This document shows positions 24,747 to 33,998 of a stretch of 64,000 bases of DNA, one piece after another. How positions within the stretch are numbered: position 1 is the first letter of the stretch; the number at the start of each line of letters is the position of its first letter. The stretch spans positions 1 through 64,000 of the forward strand of contig DASYVJ010000043.1 of the NCBI GenBank assembly GCA_035937155.1, written 5' to 3'. The position numbers and the translations under genes are program-made. The notes beneath the pieces are model-generated. The model did not search any database, was not told where the DNA came from, and worked only from the letters and a program-made list of their open reading frames with translations. Origin of the DNA: Palsa-870 sp035937155 (GTDB lineage: Bacteria; Chloroflexota; Dormibacteria; Dormibacterales; Dormibacteraceae).

Positions 24747-27257
24747 GTGTACCCGTTCGAGAGGTTCACTGAGCTAGCCAAGAAGGTTCTGGCGCTCGCC
24801 CAGGAAGAAGCAGAAAGGTCCCACCACAGCTACATCGGCACGGAGCACGTCTTGCTCGGATTGCTGCGAGAGGGCGATGGGATAGCAGCCAAAGTCCTCA
24901 ACAACCTTGGCGTCGAGATCGAAAAGGTCCGCCAGACAGTCGAGTCCCTGGTCGGCCGAGACAAGAGGCTCACCGTCCTGCAGCAGATCATCCCGACTTC
25001 GCGCGTGAAGAAGGTGATCGAGCTCTCATTCGAAGAGGCGCGCCGGACGGGCCACAACTACGTCGGGAGCGAACACCTGCTACTTGGCCTCATCACCGAG
25101 GGGGAAGGCATCGCCGCCCACGTTCTGCAGGGTCTCGGGGCCACGTTGGACAAGGTGCGGGCCGAGATCGAGCGCCTGCACCAGGGTTCCACCGTAGAAG
25201 ATACCGAGTCGCCTCCCAAGAAGCCCTCCAAGACGCCGCTTCTGGACCAGTTCGGTCGTGACCTCACCGAGCTCGCGCGCAAGAACGCGCTCGACCCTGT
25301 TATCGGCCGCGAGGGGGAGATCGAGCGCGTGATCCAAATCCTCAGCCGCCGGACCAAGAACAACCCGGCCCTGGTCGGCGAGGCCGGCGTCGGCAAGACA
25401 GCCATCGCTGAGGGCCTGGCCCAGCTGATCACGCTTGGTAACGTTCCTGAGTCGCTGATGAACAAGCGCGTGCTCACGCTGGACATGGGCCTTGTGGTCG
25501 CCGGCACCAAGTACCGCGGTGAGTTCGAGGAGCGCCTGAAGAGGATCCTCGACGAGATCCGCTCGTCCCGTGAGGTCGTCCTCTTCATCGACGAGCTTCA
25601 CACACTGGTCGGAGCCGGCGCTGCTGAGGGCGCGATCGATGCCGCCAGCATCCTGAAGCCGGCTCTCGCCCGGGGCGAGATCCAGTGCATCGGAGCGACC
25701 ACGCTCAACGAGTACCGCAAGTACATCGAGAAGGACGCCGCCTTGGAGCGCCGCTTCCAGCCGGTCTTCGTCCACCAGCCCACCATGCTGGAGACGATCG
25801 CCATCCTGCAGGGCGTCAAGTCGCTCTACGAGAAGCACCACCGGGTCACCATCACCGACGCCGCCATCCGGGCGGCGGCCGTCATGGGCGACCGTTATAT
25901 CGCCGACCGGGCCTTTCCCGACAAGGCGATCGACCTCATCGACGAGGGGTCAGCCCGCGTGCGCATGAAGCTGACCACAACCCCCGACGAGCTCAAGGAG
26001 CTCCAGAAGGAGATCAAGAAGCTGCAAACCGAGAAGGAGGAAGCGAACGCGAACCTGGACTTCGAGACCGCGGCCGCGCTAGGTGACAGTGCAAACAAGC
26101 TCAGACAGAAGTACGCGATGAAAGAGTCCGCCTGGCGTGACAAGCTGGGCGAGACCGTCCCCGAGGTGGGCGAGGAGGACATAGCGCAGATCGTCGCGTC
26201 GTGGACCGGCGTTCCGGTCTCACGGCTGGTTGAGGAAGAGACCGCGCGGCTGTTGCGCATGGAGGACGAACTACACATGCGGATGGTCGGTCAAGACGAG
26301 GCGATCGTCACCGTCTCGCAGGCCGTGCGTCGCGCCCGCGCCGGGCTCAAGGATCCGAGAAGGCCGATCGGCTCCTTCATCTTCATGGGGCCCACCGGCG
26401 TTGGCAAGACCGAGCTGGCGCGCGCGCTCGCGGAGTACATGTTCGGTTCCGAGGACGCGCTGATCAAGCTCGACATGTCGGAGTTCATGGAGCGCCACAC
26501 CACCGCAAGACTGGTCGGCTCACCTCCGGGATATGTTGGCTATGACGAAGGCGGCCAGCTGACCGAGGCTGTCCGCCGCCGGCCCTACGCCGTGATCCTC
26601 TTCGACGAGATCGAGAAGGCGCATCCTGAGGTCTTCAACATGCTGCTGCAGATTCTCGAGGACGGTCGGCTCAGCGATGCGAAGGGCAAGGTCGTCAACT
26701 TTGCAAACACCGTGATCATCATGACCTCCAACCTGGGCATCCGCGACGTCAACCAGGCCGGCACCGCGCTCGGATTCCAGCCCGCGGTCGTGGACGAGTC
26801 GGATGAGGTGGAGCGGCGCCACAAGAACACGAAAGAAAAGATCGACGCGGAATTGAAGCGAATGTTCCGCCCTGAGTTTCTCAATCGAGTTGACGCCGTA
26901 ATCGTCTTCAAAAGTCTGACCACTGGGCAGATCCGGCAGATCGTCGATCTTCAGCTGCAGCGGCTCGGCAAGCATCTAATTGAGCTGCAGATAGCGATCG
27001 AGGTCACAGACGCAGCCAGGGAACTTCTCGCGAGTGAGGGCTACGATCGGATCTACGGTGCGCGCCCGCTGCGGCGCGTGATCACGAGCCGAATCGAGGA
27101 TCAGCTCTCCGAGGAGCTGCTCCGGGGCCGGATCTCACGCGGGGATACGGTGGTGGTCGACGGCAGTCCTGAGGGCGGCTTCACGTTCCACGCCGGGCCG
27201 CGTCGGGAGGAGACCGCTTCAGAAGATTCCCGACCTCTGAACGGCGCTCCGGCTTAG
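24747..27257 (+). CDS. clpC: ATP-dependent Clp protease ATP-binding subunit ClpC
   Basis: The 836-residue protein has two Clp_N repeats (FERFTELAKKVLALAQEEA and the second around SEHLLLGLITEGEG), AAA domain 1 with Walker A GEAGVGKT, a UVR-like middle segment (ELQKEIKKLQTEKEEA...), and AAA domain 2 with GPTGVGKT and the ClpB/C small domain RIYGARPLRRVI. ClpC unfolds substrates for ClpP and often works with adaptor proteins. GTG 24747 gives the usual N-terminus. SpoVS follows 95 bases downstream. Confidence 0.97.
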   Translation: MYPFERFTELAKKVLALAQEEAERSHHSYIGTEHVLLGLLREGDGIAAKVLNNLGVEIEKVRQTVESLVGRDKRLTVLQQIIPTSRVKKVIELSFEEARRTGHNYVGSEHLLLGLITEGEGIAAHVLQGLGATLDKVRAEIERLHQGSTVEDTESPPKKPSKTPLLDQFGRDLTELARKNALDPVIGREGEIERVIQILSRRTKNNPALVGEAGVGKTAIAEGLAQLITLGNVPESLMNKRVLTLDMGLVVAGTKYRGEFEERLKRILDEIRSSREVVLFIDELHTLVGAGAAEGAIDAASILKPALARGEIQCIGATTLNEYRKYIEKDAALERRFQPVFVHQPTMLETIAILQGVKSLYEKHHRVTITDAAIRAAAVMGDRYIADRAFPDKAIDLIDEGSARVRMKLTTTPDELKELQKEIKKLQTEKEEANANLDFETAAALGDSANKLRQKYAMKESAWRDKLGETVPEVGEEDIAQIVASWTGVPVSRLVEEETARLLRMEDELHMRMVGQDEAIVTVSQAVRRARAGLKDPRRPIGSFIFMGPTGVGKTELARALAEYMFGSEDALIKLDMSEFMERHTTARLVGSPPGYVGYDEGGQLTEAVRRRPYAVILFDEIEKAHPEVFNMLLQILEDGRLSDAKGKVVNFANTVIIMTSNLGIRDVNQAGTALGFQPAVVDESDEVERRHKNTKEKIDAELKRMFRPEFLNRVDAVIVFKSLTTGQIRQIVDLQLQRLGKHLIELQIAIEVTDAARELLASEGYDRIYGARPLRRVITSRIEDQLSEELLRGRISRGDTVVVDGSPEGGFTFHAGPRREETASEDSRPLNGAPA

Positions 27258-27351
27258 AACTGGCCACCCCCTGGCTGTACTTCAGCGTCCCACGGTCCAC
27301 CCCGATCCAGCGCATCGACTGAGAATGCAGTTGACGAGGGTTTTCTAACCA

Positions 27352-27636
27352 ATGACGGGCCAGGGCAGGGCGCCCTGCGAGGTGCTCAAAGTTGCTGCCG
27401 CCTCCAAGCCGGTCTCGGTGGCCGGGGCCATCGCCGGAGTCATCCGGAGTCAGCAGCGTGTCGAGGTTCATGCCATCGGGGCCGGCGCCGTCAACCAGGC
27501 TATCAAGGCGATCGCTATCTCGCGCGGCTACGTTGCGCCCGTCGGCCTCGACCTGATATGCATCCCGTCCTTCATCGACTTGACACTCGATGGGCAGGAA
27601 AGGACCGGGATCAGACTCCTGGTGGAGGTGCGCTGA
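27352..27636 (+). CDS. spoVS: Stage V sporulation protein S (SpoVS), Alba-like
   Basis: The 94-residue protein matches SpoVS: EVLKVAAASKPVSVAGAIAG, VEVHAIGAGAVNQAIKAIA and LICIPSFIDLTLDGQERTGI. SpoVS is a dimeric Alba-like protein, needed for late spore-coat assembly in Bacillus but also present in many non-sporulating Chloroflexota and Thermus relatives. It may bind nucleic acid. Nothing else in the window points to sporulation. Confidence 0.93.
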   Translation: MTGQGRAPCEVLKVAAASKPVSVAGAIAGVIRSQQRVEVHAIGAGAVNQAIKAIAISRGYVAPVGLDLICIPSFIDLTLDGQERTGIRLLVEVR

Positions 27637-28308
27637 CGCAGTGTCATCGATCAGATAGCGGCAGTCTCAGACCCAAGCGGACCAGCGCCTCGGGGCTACC
27701 CGTCGGACCGCCAGGCGCCACTATTAGAAGACGCGCGAGGCTGGTAGGGCTCTCAAATGAGTACTCCAGAGCGCCACAAGCCGCTTTGATGCGGGTATTA
27801 GGCATCGACTACCTCAGGCGCCTCGTCGGCTGGGCTACTGCAGGTAGGCCCGAAGCTTCTTTGAGCGCCAAGGCTGCCGGAGCATGTGCAGGGCGCTGCG
27901 GCCAACCACCAAGGACTCGAAGCGCACATCGGCGCGCGTAGCACCTCTAGGACGGCAAAACTCGGTCCGGCTCCAAACCCGTCACGCGGCTAGAGCCGCC
28001 TAGCTCAGGTTTGCGGCCTGAACCTACCATGTGGCCAGAGTGGAATCCGGCGATGAGTGAACTCCTACCGCAAAAGACGTCCCTGATGGTCTTTGTCGGC
28101 CGGAGCGCGGAACTCAAGCAGCTGCTCGCCGGCCTTGATCGTGCGTTCGAGGGCAAGATCAGGGACGGCCTGCAGGATTCGGGCCAGCCCAGGCCCCGCC
28201 TTTGCTGCGGTGGGCGCCCTAAACTCCAATGGTTCGAGCGACGAGTCCGCGACACAGCCATAAGCGGATCGGACCCCCGGCGGAGTCCGTACTTAAAGGA
28301 GCAGCGCG
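27637..28308. other. Decayed intergenic stretch
   Basis: About 670 bases between SpoVS and the acyl-CoA synthetase. Apart from the AAA-regulator fragment at 28053-28160 I find no gene or RNA. Short frames on both strands have random-looking translations. Confidence 0.5.
28053..28160 (+). pseudogene. N-terminal stub of AAA-type (LuxR/cyclase-like) regulator
   Basis: The frame from ATG 28053 reads about 36 residues including MVFVGRSAELKQLLAGLDRA, the classic start of the AAA_16 ATPase module (FVGRxxEL..L..AL) of large regulators. The Walker A that should follow about 15 residues later is absent and the frame turns to nonsense. It is a remnant. Confidence 0.5.
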
Positions 28309-30243
28309 ATGGAGCTCATCAGCCCGAAGATAGCGGCCTTCTGCCGCGCCGCCAAAGACGATCCTGATGGCTTCTGGGCGCGAGCGGCAGAGTCCTTGCC
28401 CTGGCACCGGCCATGGGATCGTGTGTTCGAATGGGATCCGGACAAGCCCGATGATCGCGGGCGCTACTTCCGATGGTTTGTGGGTGGCCAGACCAATCTC
28501 GCCTGGAATTGCGTGGACCGCCACGTCCAGGCCGGCAATGGGGGACGGGCCGCCCTCGTTTGTGAGGACGAGCACGGGGATCGCACCGTGCTCACCTACG
28601 CGCAGCTGCAGCACGAAGTGCGCAGGACGGCTGCCGCGCTGCGCGGCCTGGGCATCGGCAAGGGCGACCGCCTGGGCATCTATATGCCGACATGCCGCGA
28701 AGCGATCGTCCTCATGCTCGCTTGCGTCCGAATCGGCGCCGTCCACATCGCGGTCTTCGCCGGCTTCGGGTCCGGCGCTCTCGGCGATCGAATCCAGATG
28801 GCGGGCGCCAAAGCGCTGTTCTGCTCCGACCTGACCTACCGAAAGGGAAAGAACGTGCCCCTCAAGGGCATCGTCGACGAGGCGCTGGCCGAGTATGGGA
28901 AGCACATCTCGCACGTTGTCGTGCACCGGCGGGGCGAGGACGAGCCGGCGATGAAACCCGGCCGAGACATGTACTGGCGGGAGTTCCTCGCGCTCGGCGA
29001 GGGCAAGAGCGATGAGGTCGAGTGGTTGGAGTCCAACGAGCCCGCCTACATCCTCGCTACCTCGGGCACGACGGCCAAGCCCAAGCTAGCCGTCCACACC
29101 CATGGCGGGTACCAGGTGTACATCCACTCGATGGGCAAGTGGGTGTTCGGCCTCGAGGAGAAAGACATCTGGTGGGCGACCGCCGACATCGGCTGGATCG
29201 TCGGCCACAGCTACATCGTCTACGCGCCCCTGCTGGCCGGCTGCACCACCATCGCCTATGAGGGCGGGCTCGACCACCCGGATGCGGAGACTTTCTACCG
29301 GATCATCGAGACCAACCGGGTCACCGGGATCTTCACATCGCCAACTGCGGTCCGCGTGTTGATGAAGTACGGCAGCGAGCCCGCGCGAAAGTACGACCTC
29401 AGCTCGCTGACCCGCGTGGTCTGCGCCGGCGAGGTGTTGAACGCCCCGGCCTGGGAATGGCTCCAGCAAGACGTGCTCGAGGACCGCGTCCCCGTCATCG
29501 ACCACATGTGGCAGACCGAGACCGGAGGTCCAATCTTCGGCAACCCTTGGGGACTTGGCATGCTCCCGATCAAGCCCGGCTCGGGTGGAATCGCGCTCCC
29601 CGGGGTCGAAGCGCTCGTGGTGTCTCCGGAGGGTGAGCCGCTGGGACCAAACGAGAAAGGGATGATGGTGATCAGGCGACCGTTTCCGGGCCTCACGGCC
29701 ACTCTCTGGGGCGAGATCGATCGCTACGCGAACGATTACTGGCGGCGGATCCCAGGAAAAACGCTCTATCTCAGCGGCGACGCGTCGTCATTTGACGAGG
29801 ACGGTTACGTCTGGTTCAGCGGTCGCGCGGACGAGATCATCAAGATCGCCGGTCACCGGATCGGCACCATCGAGGTTGAGACGGCGTTCCTACGCCACCC
29901 AGGCGTGGCTGAAGCCGGCGTCACGGCCCGACCCGACCCTGTGCGCATGGAGGTGATCGCGGCCTTCGTCGTGCTCAAGAAAGGTTACGAACCATCTGAG
30001 GTGCTGAGGCGTGAGTTGTTCGAGACAGTGCGACGTGAGCTTGGGCCAGTAGCCGTGATCGGCGACCTCAACTTCGTGAGCATGTTGCCGAAGACCCGGA
30101 GCGGAAAGATCATGCGCAGGGTCTTGAAAGCCGTGACGCTCGACAAGGACCCTGGAGACATCTCGACGATCGAGGACGCAGGTTCCGTGCAGGACGCGCG
30201 CGAAGCGTGGGAGGCAATGCGCAAGGAGATCACGATCCCCTGA
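28309..30243 (+). CDS. Acetyl/propionyl-CoA synthetase-like AMP-forming ligase
   Basis: The 644-residue protein follows the acetyl-CoA synthetase family: N-terminal cap with WDRVFEWDPDKPD, phosphate loop YILATSGTTAKPK, adenine motif FGNPWGLGML region with MWQTETGG, hinge GYVWFSGRADEIIKIAGHRI and the C-terminal catalytic Lys in PKTRSGKIMRRVL. It activates a short-chain acid with ATP and CoA. ATG 28309 is preceded by AAAGGAG at 28297-28303. Length fits acetyl- or propionyl-CoA synthetase; the preferred acid is unclear. Confidence 0.9.
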   Translation: MELISPKIAAFCRAAKDDPDGFWARAAESLPWHRPWDRVFEWDPDKPDDRGRYFRWFVGGQTNLAWNCVDRHVQAGNGGRAALVCEDEHGDRTVLTYAQLQHEVRRTAAALRGLGIGKGDRLGIYMPTCREAIVLMLACVRIGAVHIAVFAGFGSGALGDRIQMAGAKALFCSDLTYRKGKNVPLKGIVDEALAEYGKHISHVVVHRRGEDEPAMKPGRDMYWREFLALGEGKSDEVEWLESNEPAYILATSGTTAKPKLAVHTHGGYQVYIHSMGKWVFGLEEKDIWWATADIGWIVGHSYIVYAPLLAGCTTIAYEGGLDHPDAETFYRIIETNRVTGIFTSPTAVRVLMKYGSEPARKYDLSSLTRVVCAGEVLNAPAWEWLQQDVLEDRVPVIDHMWQTETGGPIFGNPWGLGMLPIKPGSGGIALPGVEALVVSPEGEPLGPNEKGMMVIRRPFPGLTATLWGEIDRYANDYWRRIPGKTLYLSGDASSFDEDGYVWFSGRADEIIKIAGHRIGTIEVETAFLRHPGVAEAGVTARPDPVRMEVIAAFVVLKKGYEPSEVLRRELFETVRRELGPVAVIGDLNFVSMLPKTRSGKIMRRVLKAVTLDKDPGDISTIEDAGSVQDAREAWEAMRKEITIP

Positions 30244-30253
30244 CTCAGCCGCT

Positions 30254-30282
30254 CTTTCTGACAGGGAATCGGGGGCTAGTCT
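30254..30282 (-). repeat. Fragment of tRNA-like repeat (flank part)
   Basis: CTTTCTGACAGGG (30254-30266) and TCGGGGGCTAGTCT (30269-30282) match the flank of repeat copy 2 at 5985-6014, with one base deleted between the blocks. The tRNA-like half that should lie just left of it is missing, and the synthetase stop codon is 11 bases away. Confidence 0.7.
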
Positions 30283-30445
30283 CGTCACCCCAGCGGTCAG
30301 GCTCCGATGTAGCTCCGTGCGGGCACACCCCGAATGCCGGTACGGATTCGGAACAGTGCCCCGGCGAGAGGCTGATCGCGTCGGTCCGAGTCGGACAGGC
30401 CCTCCCACGCGGACGTGACATAGAGCTCGTCGAGCTCCTCTCCTC

Positions 30446-30631
30446 GACACGCCGTTCCACGAGACGTTCACCCCGGAGGAGAGCCAGCGGGCAACGATCG
30501 CGGCTACACCCCTGCGTCGGGCTGGCTATCCTCGGGATGTGGCGGGCGCGGTGCTCTTTCTCGCCTCGGACATGGCTACGTTCATCACCGGCGAGGCGCT
30601 GGAGGTCAACGGAGGAACCTGGTTCGCGTAA
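30446..30631 (+). pseudogene. C-terminal remnant of a short-chain dehydrogenase
   Basis: The plus-strand frame ending at TAA 30629-30631 reads TPEESQRATIAATPLRRAGY, then PRDVAGAVLFLASDMATFIT and GEALEVNGGTWFA. This is the end of a classical SDR (substrate loop, cofactor-domain last helix and closing strand). Upstream of about 30446 the frame stops looking like an SDR, and the nucleotide-binding and catalytic parts are gone. It is flanked by two fragments of the tRNA-like repeat. Confidence 0.75.
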
Positions 30632-30793
30632 TCGAATGACGCGAGGTCTCGGACCTGGACGTCCAGTTGGGAAGGCCGCGGACGAGGGTGGCTGGCTCCT
30701 TGCCGCGGAAGGGCCGGGAGCGCTGACGACGCGGACTCGTTCGTTTTCATTGAGTCTCTCTCGTTCCAGCTAGTCCGAGCGCCCTCCGACCTA

Positions 30794-30813
30794 GGCCGAT
30801 TTCGATCTCAGCG
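30794..30813 (-). repeat. Fragment of tRNA-like repeat (body part)
   Basis: Twenty bases (GGCCGATTTCGATCTCAGCG) are identical to 466-485 in repeat copy 1, and eighteen are identical to 5891-5908 in copy 2. The rest of the element is lost here. Orientation matches the other copies. Confidence 0.65.
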
Positions 30814-31149
30814 TCATGGTCCCGCAGCCTCATTCAAGGTGAGGTACTGCGACTTGATTAGGGCCACGGCGGGCGCTGCCCATGACCCCAGATCGCGCGC
30901 CAAAGTCGCCGCGGACGACCTTTACGGCCTCAGCCGCCCTGGACAGCATGGCGGTTGATCGACTGACTGATGGGCTCCAGGAGGAGCTGGGCCGGCCCCC
31001 GCAAGCTGGCCGCCGACGACTATGCACTGAGGGTTCAGCAGGTCGCACACATTCGCCCGGACAAAGCCGATCGCGGCAAGGTCGGCAGATCTTGCGACAG
31101 AAGAGTGGAAGTCGGTTACCGAGAGCCTCATAGTTAAGGGGAGTATTCG

Positions 31150-31491
31150 GTGTCCACAAGTTCTGTCTTTGAAATCGAGCTCGATGCCGCCGCAAGCGCC
31201 TGGATAGACTCCCATCTTGGCGATGAGCCTCGCGTCATCGTCTACGAAGTCCATCGCTGCTGCGGCGGCGGAAAGATCTGCGAGGTGCAGGTGCGACAGC
31301 AGTCGCGCCGAGACGATATAAGCACCTACGCCACGGCCGTAATGAAGGACGGCGCCGAGATTGGCATCGATCCCCGCGCGGCGGCTCGGTTGCCATCACG
31401 TTTTCGCCTGACGGTCCGCGGGCTCGGCAGGTTCAAACACCTCGATCTGGACCTCGACGGCGAGCAATGGGGAGCGCTCCTCTACGACTGA
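31150..31491 (+). CDS. Small CCGGGK-motif protein, paralogue 2
   Basis: The 113-residue protein is colinear with that at 9558-9899. Cys37, Cys38 and Cys44 in RCCGGGKIC are kept, as is the C-terminal RLPSRFRLTVRGLGRFKHLD and DLDGEQWGALLYD. The region between 45 and 75 varies more. GTG 31150 follows AAGGGGAG. The strong conservation of both ends suggests an active site formed by them; function unknown. Here the thioredoxin-like neighbour is missing. Confidence 0.8.
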   Translation: MSTSSVFEIELDAAASAWIDSHLGDEPRVIVYEVHRCCGGGKICEVQVRQQSRRDDISTYATAVMKDGAEIGIDPRAAARLPSRFRLTVRGLGRFKHLDLDLDGEQWGALLYD

Positions 31492-31625
31492 CCGCCGCTG
31501 GTTCGAAGTCGATTGCGACCTGTTGGTGGACAAACGCCACAGCTGGGGATGGATAGTCCCAACGTTTAGACTCGGGCGCGTTTCTCTCTGCTCTGCTCAG
31601 ACGAGGCTTCTATCAGGAGGTAGCT

Positions 31626-31862
31626 GTGATCAGTCTTGGCGTCACGACGTTCGGGGCGATCGCGGTCACATTCATGATGGTCATGTACGCGCTTGAGCGT
31701 CGCCACCCCGGATTCGTGCTCGCCTTTGCCGTTGGTTGTCTCTTGTCCAGCGCCTATGGATTCCTGTCAGGCGCGTGGCCTTTCGGCGTGGTCGAGGTGG
31801 TCTGGGCGGCAGTGGCCGCCAGACGTTACCTGGGAGTCAGAGCGCGGCGCCCGGCCAACTAA
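31626..31862 (+). CDS. Small membrane protein, unknown
   Basis: GTG 31626 stands behind a strong AGGAGGT (31615-31621). The 78-residue product has an N-terminal membrane helix (VTTFGAIAVTFMMVMYAL), a charged turn LERRHPG, a second helix (FVLAFAVGCLLSSAYGFL), a third weaker helix (FGVVEVVWAAVAA) and a basic tail. The motif pattern resembles small DUF-type membrane proteins of high-GC bacteria. Function unknown. Confidence 0.75.
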   Translation: MISLGVTTFGAIAVTFMMVMYALERRHPGFVLAFAVGCLLSSAYGFLSGAWPFGVVEVVWAAVAARRYLGVRARRPAN

Positions 31863-31951
31863 CAGGCGGTCGCCTGCTCCACTGGGGGATCGGTCGTCGC
31901 TACGCGAATAGCCATAGGAACAAAGCCGTCTGGCGCGGAATTGCAGCAAAG

Positions 31952-32023
31952 ATGGCATTCCGCGACCTTGTGATGACTTTTCTCGGCGTCAACCCAGACC
32001 TCTGGGAGAAGCTCACCATCTGA
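31952..32023 (+). CDS. Possible 23-residue leader ORF
   Basis: ATG 31952 to TGA 32021-32023 encodes MAFRDLVMTFLGVNPDLWEK plus three residues. The stop overlaps the ATG of the luciferase-like gene (TGATG), so it could couple translation. The ribosome site is weak. It may equally be the 3' end of a lost gene. Confidence 0.25.
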   Translation: MAFRDLVMTFLGVNPDLWEKLTI

Positions 32024-33120
32024 TGGAGCTCGGGATCTACACCTTCGCCGAGCTGAGCCCTGTTCCAGGGAATGGCGCCCCGGTCAGCCCGCGGCAGCGG
32101 CTGAGCAACCTGATGGAGGAGATAGAGCTGGCCGACGAGCTCGGCCTCGATGTCTTCGGCGTCGGCGAGCACCATCGCCCCGACTTCGCGGTTTCATCGC
32201 CTGCGGTTGTCCTCGCCACCGCCGCCGGCCGGACCGCCAACATCCGCCTCACAAGCGCTGTATCGGTGATCAGCTCCGACGATCCGGTGCGCGTGTTCCA
32301 GGACTTCGCCACCCTTGACCTGTTGTCTGGGGGCCGGGCCGAGATCATGGCCGGTCGCGGCTCGTTCATCGAGTCGTTCCCCCTGTTTGGGTTTGACCTC
32401 AATGATTACGACGAGCTCTTCGCCGAGAAACTAGAGCTGCTGCTCAAGCTGCGGGAAAGCGTGCGGGTGACGTGGTCGGGCAAGCACCGGGCGCCGCTGC
32501 ACAACCTCGGCGTTTACCCACGGCCGGTGCAGGACTCGCTGCCGATCTGGGTCGCCGTCGGGGGCACGCCGCAGTCGGTGGTTCGGACAGGAGCGTTGGG
32601 ACTTCCAATGGCACTGGCCATCATCGGTGGCGAGCCGGAGCGGTTCGCGCCGCTCGCACAGTTGCACCGGGAGGCCGCTCGCATTAATGGCCACCAGCCG
32701 CCCGCGCTCAGCATCAACTCCCATGGGTTCATTGCCGACACGTCCCAGGAGGCCGCCGACATCGCCTTCCCATCAGTCGCCGAGGCAATGAATCGAATCG
32801 GGCGCGAGCGTGGCTGGTCGCCGATGACCCGCTCCGACTTCGAGCGGGGCCGAACCCTACGCGGGGCTGCCTTCGTGGGAAGCCCCCAGGAGGTGATCGA
32901 GAAGATTCTCTTCCAGCACGAGATCTTTGGTCACCAGCGCTTCATGATCCAGTTCAGCGTCGGCACCCTGCCACACCGTCAGCTGATGCACTCGATCGAG
33001 CTCTTCGGTACTAGGGTGGCGCCGGCGATCAGGAAGGCGCTCCCACCTACTGCGGTTGCGATAGCTCCCAACGCCGCAACTGGGTCAGACGGCCATCCGG
33101 CGGAGCAGCCGAAGTACTGA
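32023..33120 (+). CDS. LLM-class flavin-dependent oxidoreductase
   Basis: The 365-residue protein is a luciferase-like TIM barrel: MELGIYTFAELSPVP, DELGLDVFGVGEHHRPDF, the strand RLTSAVSVISSDDPVRVFQD and GGRAEIMAGRGSFIESFPLFG, which forms part of the flavin pocket. It is near the size and sequence of the bacterial alkanal monooxygenase group rather than F420 enzymes, though the two are hard to separate by eye. Its end overlaps the convergent marR end by 36 bases. Substrate unknown. Confidence 0.87.
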   Translation: MELGIYTFAELSPVPGNGAPVSPRQRLSNLMEEIELADELGLDVFGVGEHHRPDFAVSSPAVVLATAAGRTANIRLTSAVSVISSDDPVRVFQDFATLDLLSGGRAEIMAGRGSFIESFPLFGFDLNDYDELFAEKLELLLKLRESVRVTWSGKHRAPLHNLGVYPRPVQDSLPIWVAVGGTPQSVVRTGALGLPMALAIIGGEPERFAPLAQLHREAARINGHQPPALSINSHGFIADTSQEAADIAFPSVAEAMNRIGRERGWSPMTRSDFERGRTLRGAAFVGSPQEVIEKILFQHEIFGHQRFMIQFSVGTLPHRQLMHSIELFGTRVAPAIRKALPPTAVAIAPNAATGSDGHPAEQPKY

Positions 33121-33546
33121 ACCCCTGTCACCAGCCGTTGCGAAGAACTCAGCGTCGGCCGCCTCGACCACCCGAACAGCCTCCTGAGCCAGCCGAGCGC
33201 CGCGTTCAGTCACCGCCAACCGGAGCGCCCGCGAGTCGTTTGGGTCTGCCTCTCGAGTGACCAGCCCTCGGCTCTCGAGTACCCGCAGCACCTGTGAGGT
33301 CATCATCGGGTCGGTCGCCGCGTGCTCGGCGAGCCGGCGCTGGCTGGGCTTCTCGCCCGCGACGCGGGTGAGCCACCAGGCGCTGGCGAGGAGCACGAAC
33401 TGAACGTGGGTGAGCCCGAGGGGGCGCAAAGCCCCGACCATCGCCCGCTGCCAGCGCAGGGTTACGCGCCAGAGCAGGAAGCCCGGGCTTTCGTCCGGCC
33501 CAAGGCTTGGCGTGTCCGGCGCTTTGCTCGTGACCGGCCGGCTCAC
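33085..33546 (-). CDS. MarR-family transcriptional regulator
   Basis: The 153-residue protein has the MarR winged helix: FLLWRVTLRWQRAMVGAL, QFVLLASAWWLT, RRLAEHAATDPMMTSQVLRV (recognition helix) and the wing with RGLVTREADPNDSRALRLAV. It begins with GTG overlapping the TGA of the SRPBCC gene, so they form one unit that may be autoregulated through the repeats at 33999-34056. Confidence 0.9.
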   Translation of the reverse strand: MSRPVTSKAPDTPSLGPDESPGFLLWRVTLRWQRAMVGALRPLGLTHVQFVLLASAWWLTRVAGEKPSQRRLAEHAATDPMMTSQVLRVLESRGLVTREADPNDSRALRLAVTERGARLAQEAVRVVEAADAEFFATAGDRGSVLRLLRRMAV

Positions 33547-33977
33547 GCGGTCGTAAGCGCCTCGGCCCGGACGGCCAGCGCCGCCATGACCTCGGGAAAG
33601 TCGGCGGTAACGGCGGGCCCGATCTCTGGACCGAGCGCATCGGCGGCCGGGCCCTCGACGGTCGCGCGGTAGGTAATCCGAGTTCCGCCCGCCACGAGCG
33701 GCTCCAGCGAGTGGCGGACGCGGACTATCACCCCTGCTTCCGGGATCTCGGTCTCGTCCTCGAAGCCGCGGCCCTCACCGACCCACGCCAGGCGGAAGGA
33801 GAGCGAACCCTGATCGGGCATCACCATCACACCCGAGGTGCCGGTCGCAAAGGGACCGTCGAGGTCGATCCGCTCAACTCCTGGGTTCCACTCCGACCAG
33901 TAGCTGACATCACGGAGGATCTCAAAGATCGTCTCCGCACTGGCCGCGGTCTCAATGCTGTGCTCGTAGGTCCACAT
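33543..33977 (-). CDS. SRPBCC (START-like) protein
   Basis: From ATG 33975-33977, which follows GGAGGGAG by 5 bases, the 144-residue protein reads WTYEHSIETAASAETIFEIL, DVSYWSEWNPGVERIDLDGP and later LEPLVAGGTRITYRATVEGP. This is a hydrophobic-ligand or cyclase-type fold (polyketide_cyc2). It is translated with MarR; the pair may sense and bind the same compound. Confidence 0.85.
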   Translation of the reverse strand: MWTYEHSIETAASAETIFEILRDVSYWSEWNPGVERIDLDGPFATGTSGVMVMPDQGSLSFRLAWVGEGRGFEDETEIPEAGVIVRVRHSLEPLVAGGTRITYRATVEGPAADALGPEIGPAVTADFPEVMAALAVRAEALTTA

Positions 33978-33998
33978 CGCGTCTCCCTCCATTGAGCT

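Noticed and set aside
27558..27941. 127-codon plus-strand frame after SpoVS
   Set aside because: It begins inside spoVS in another frame and its translation shows no domain or regular composition.
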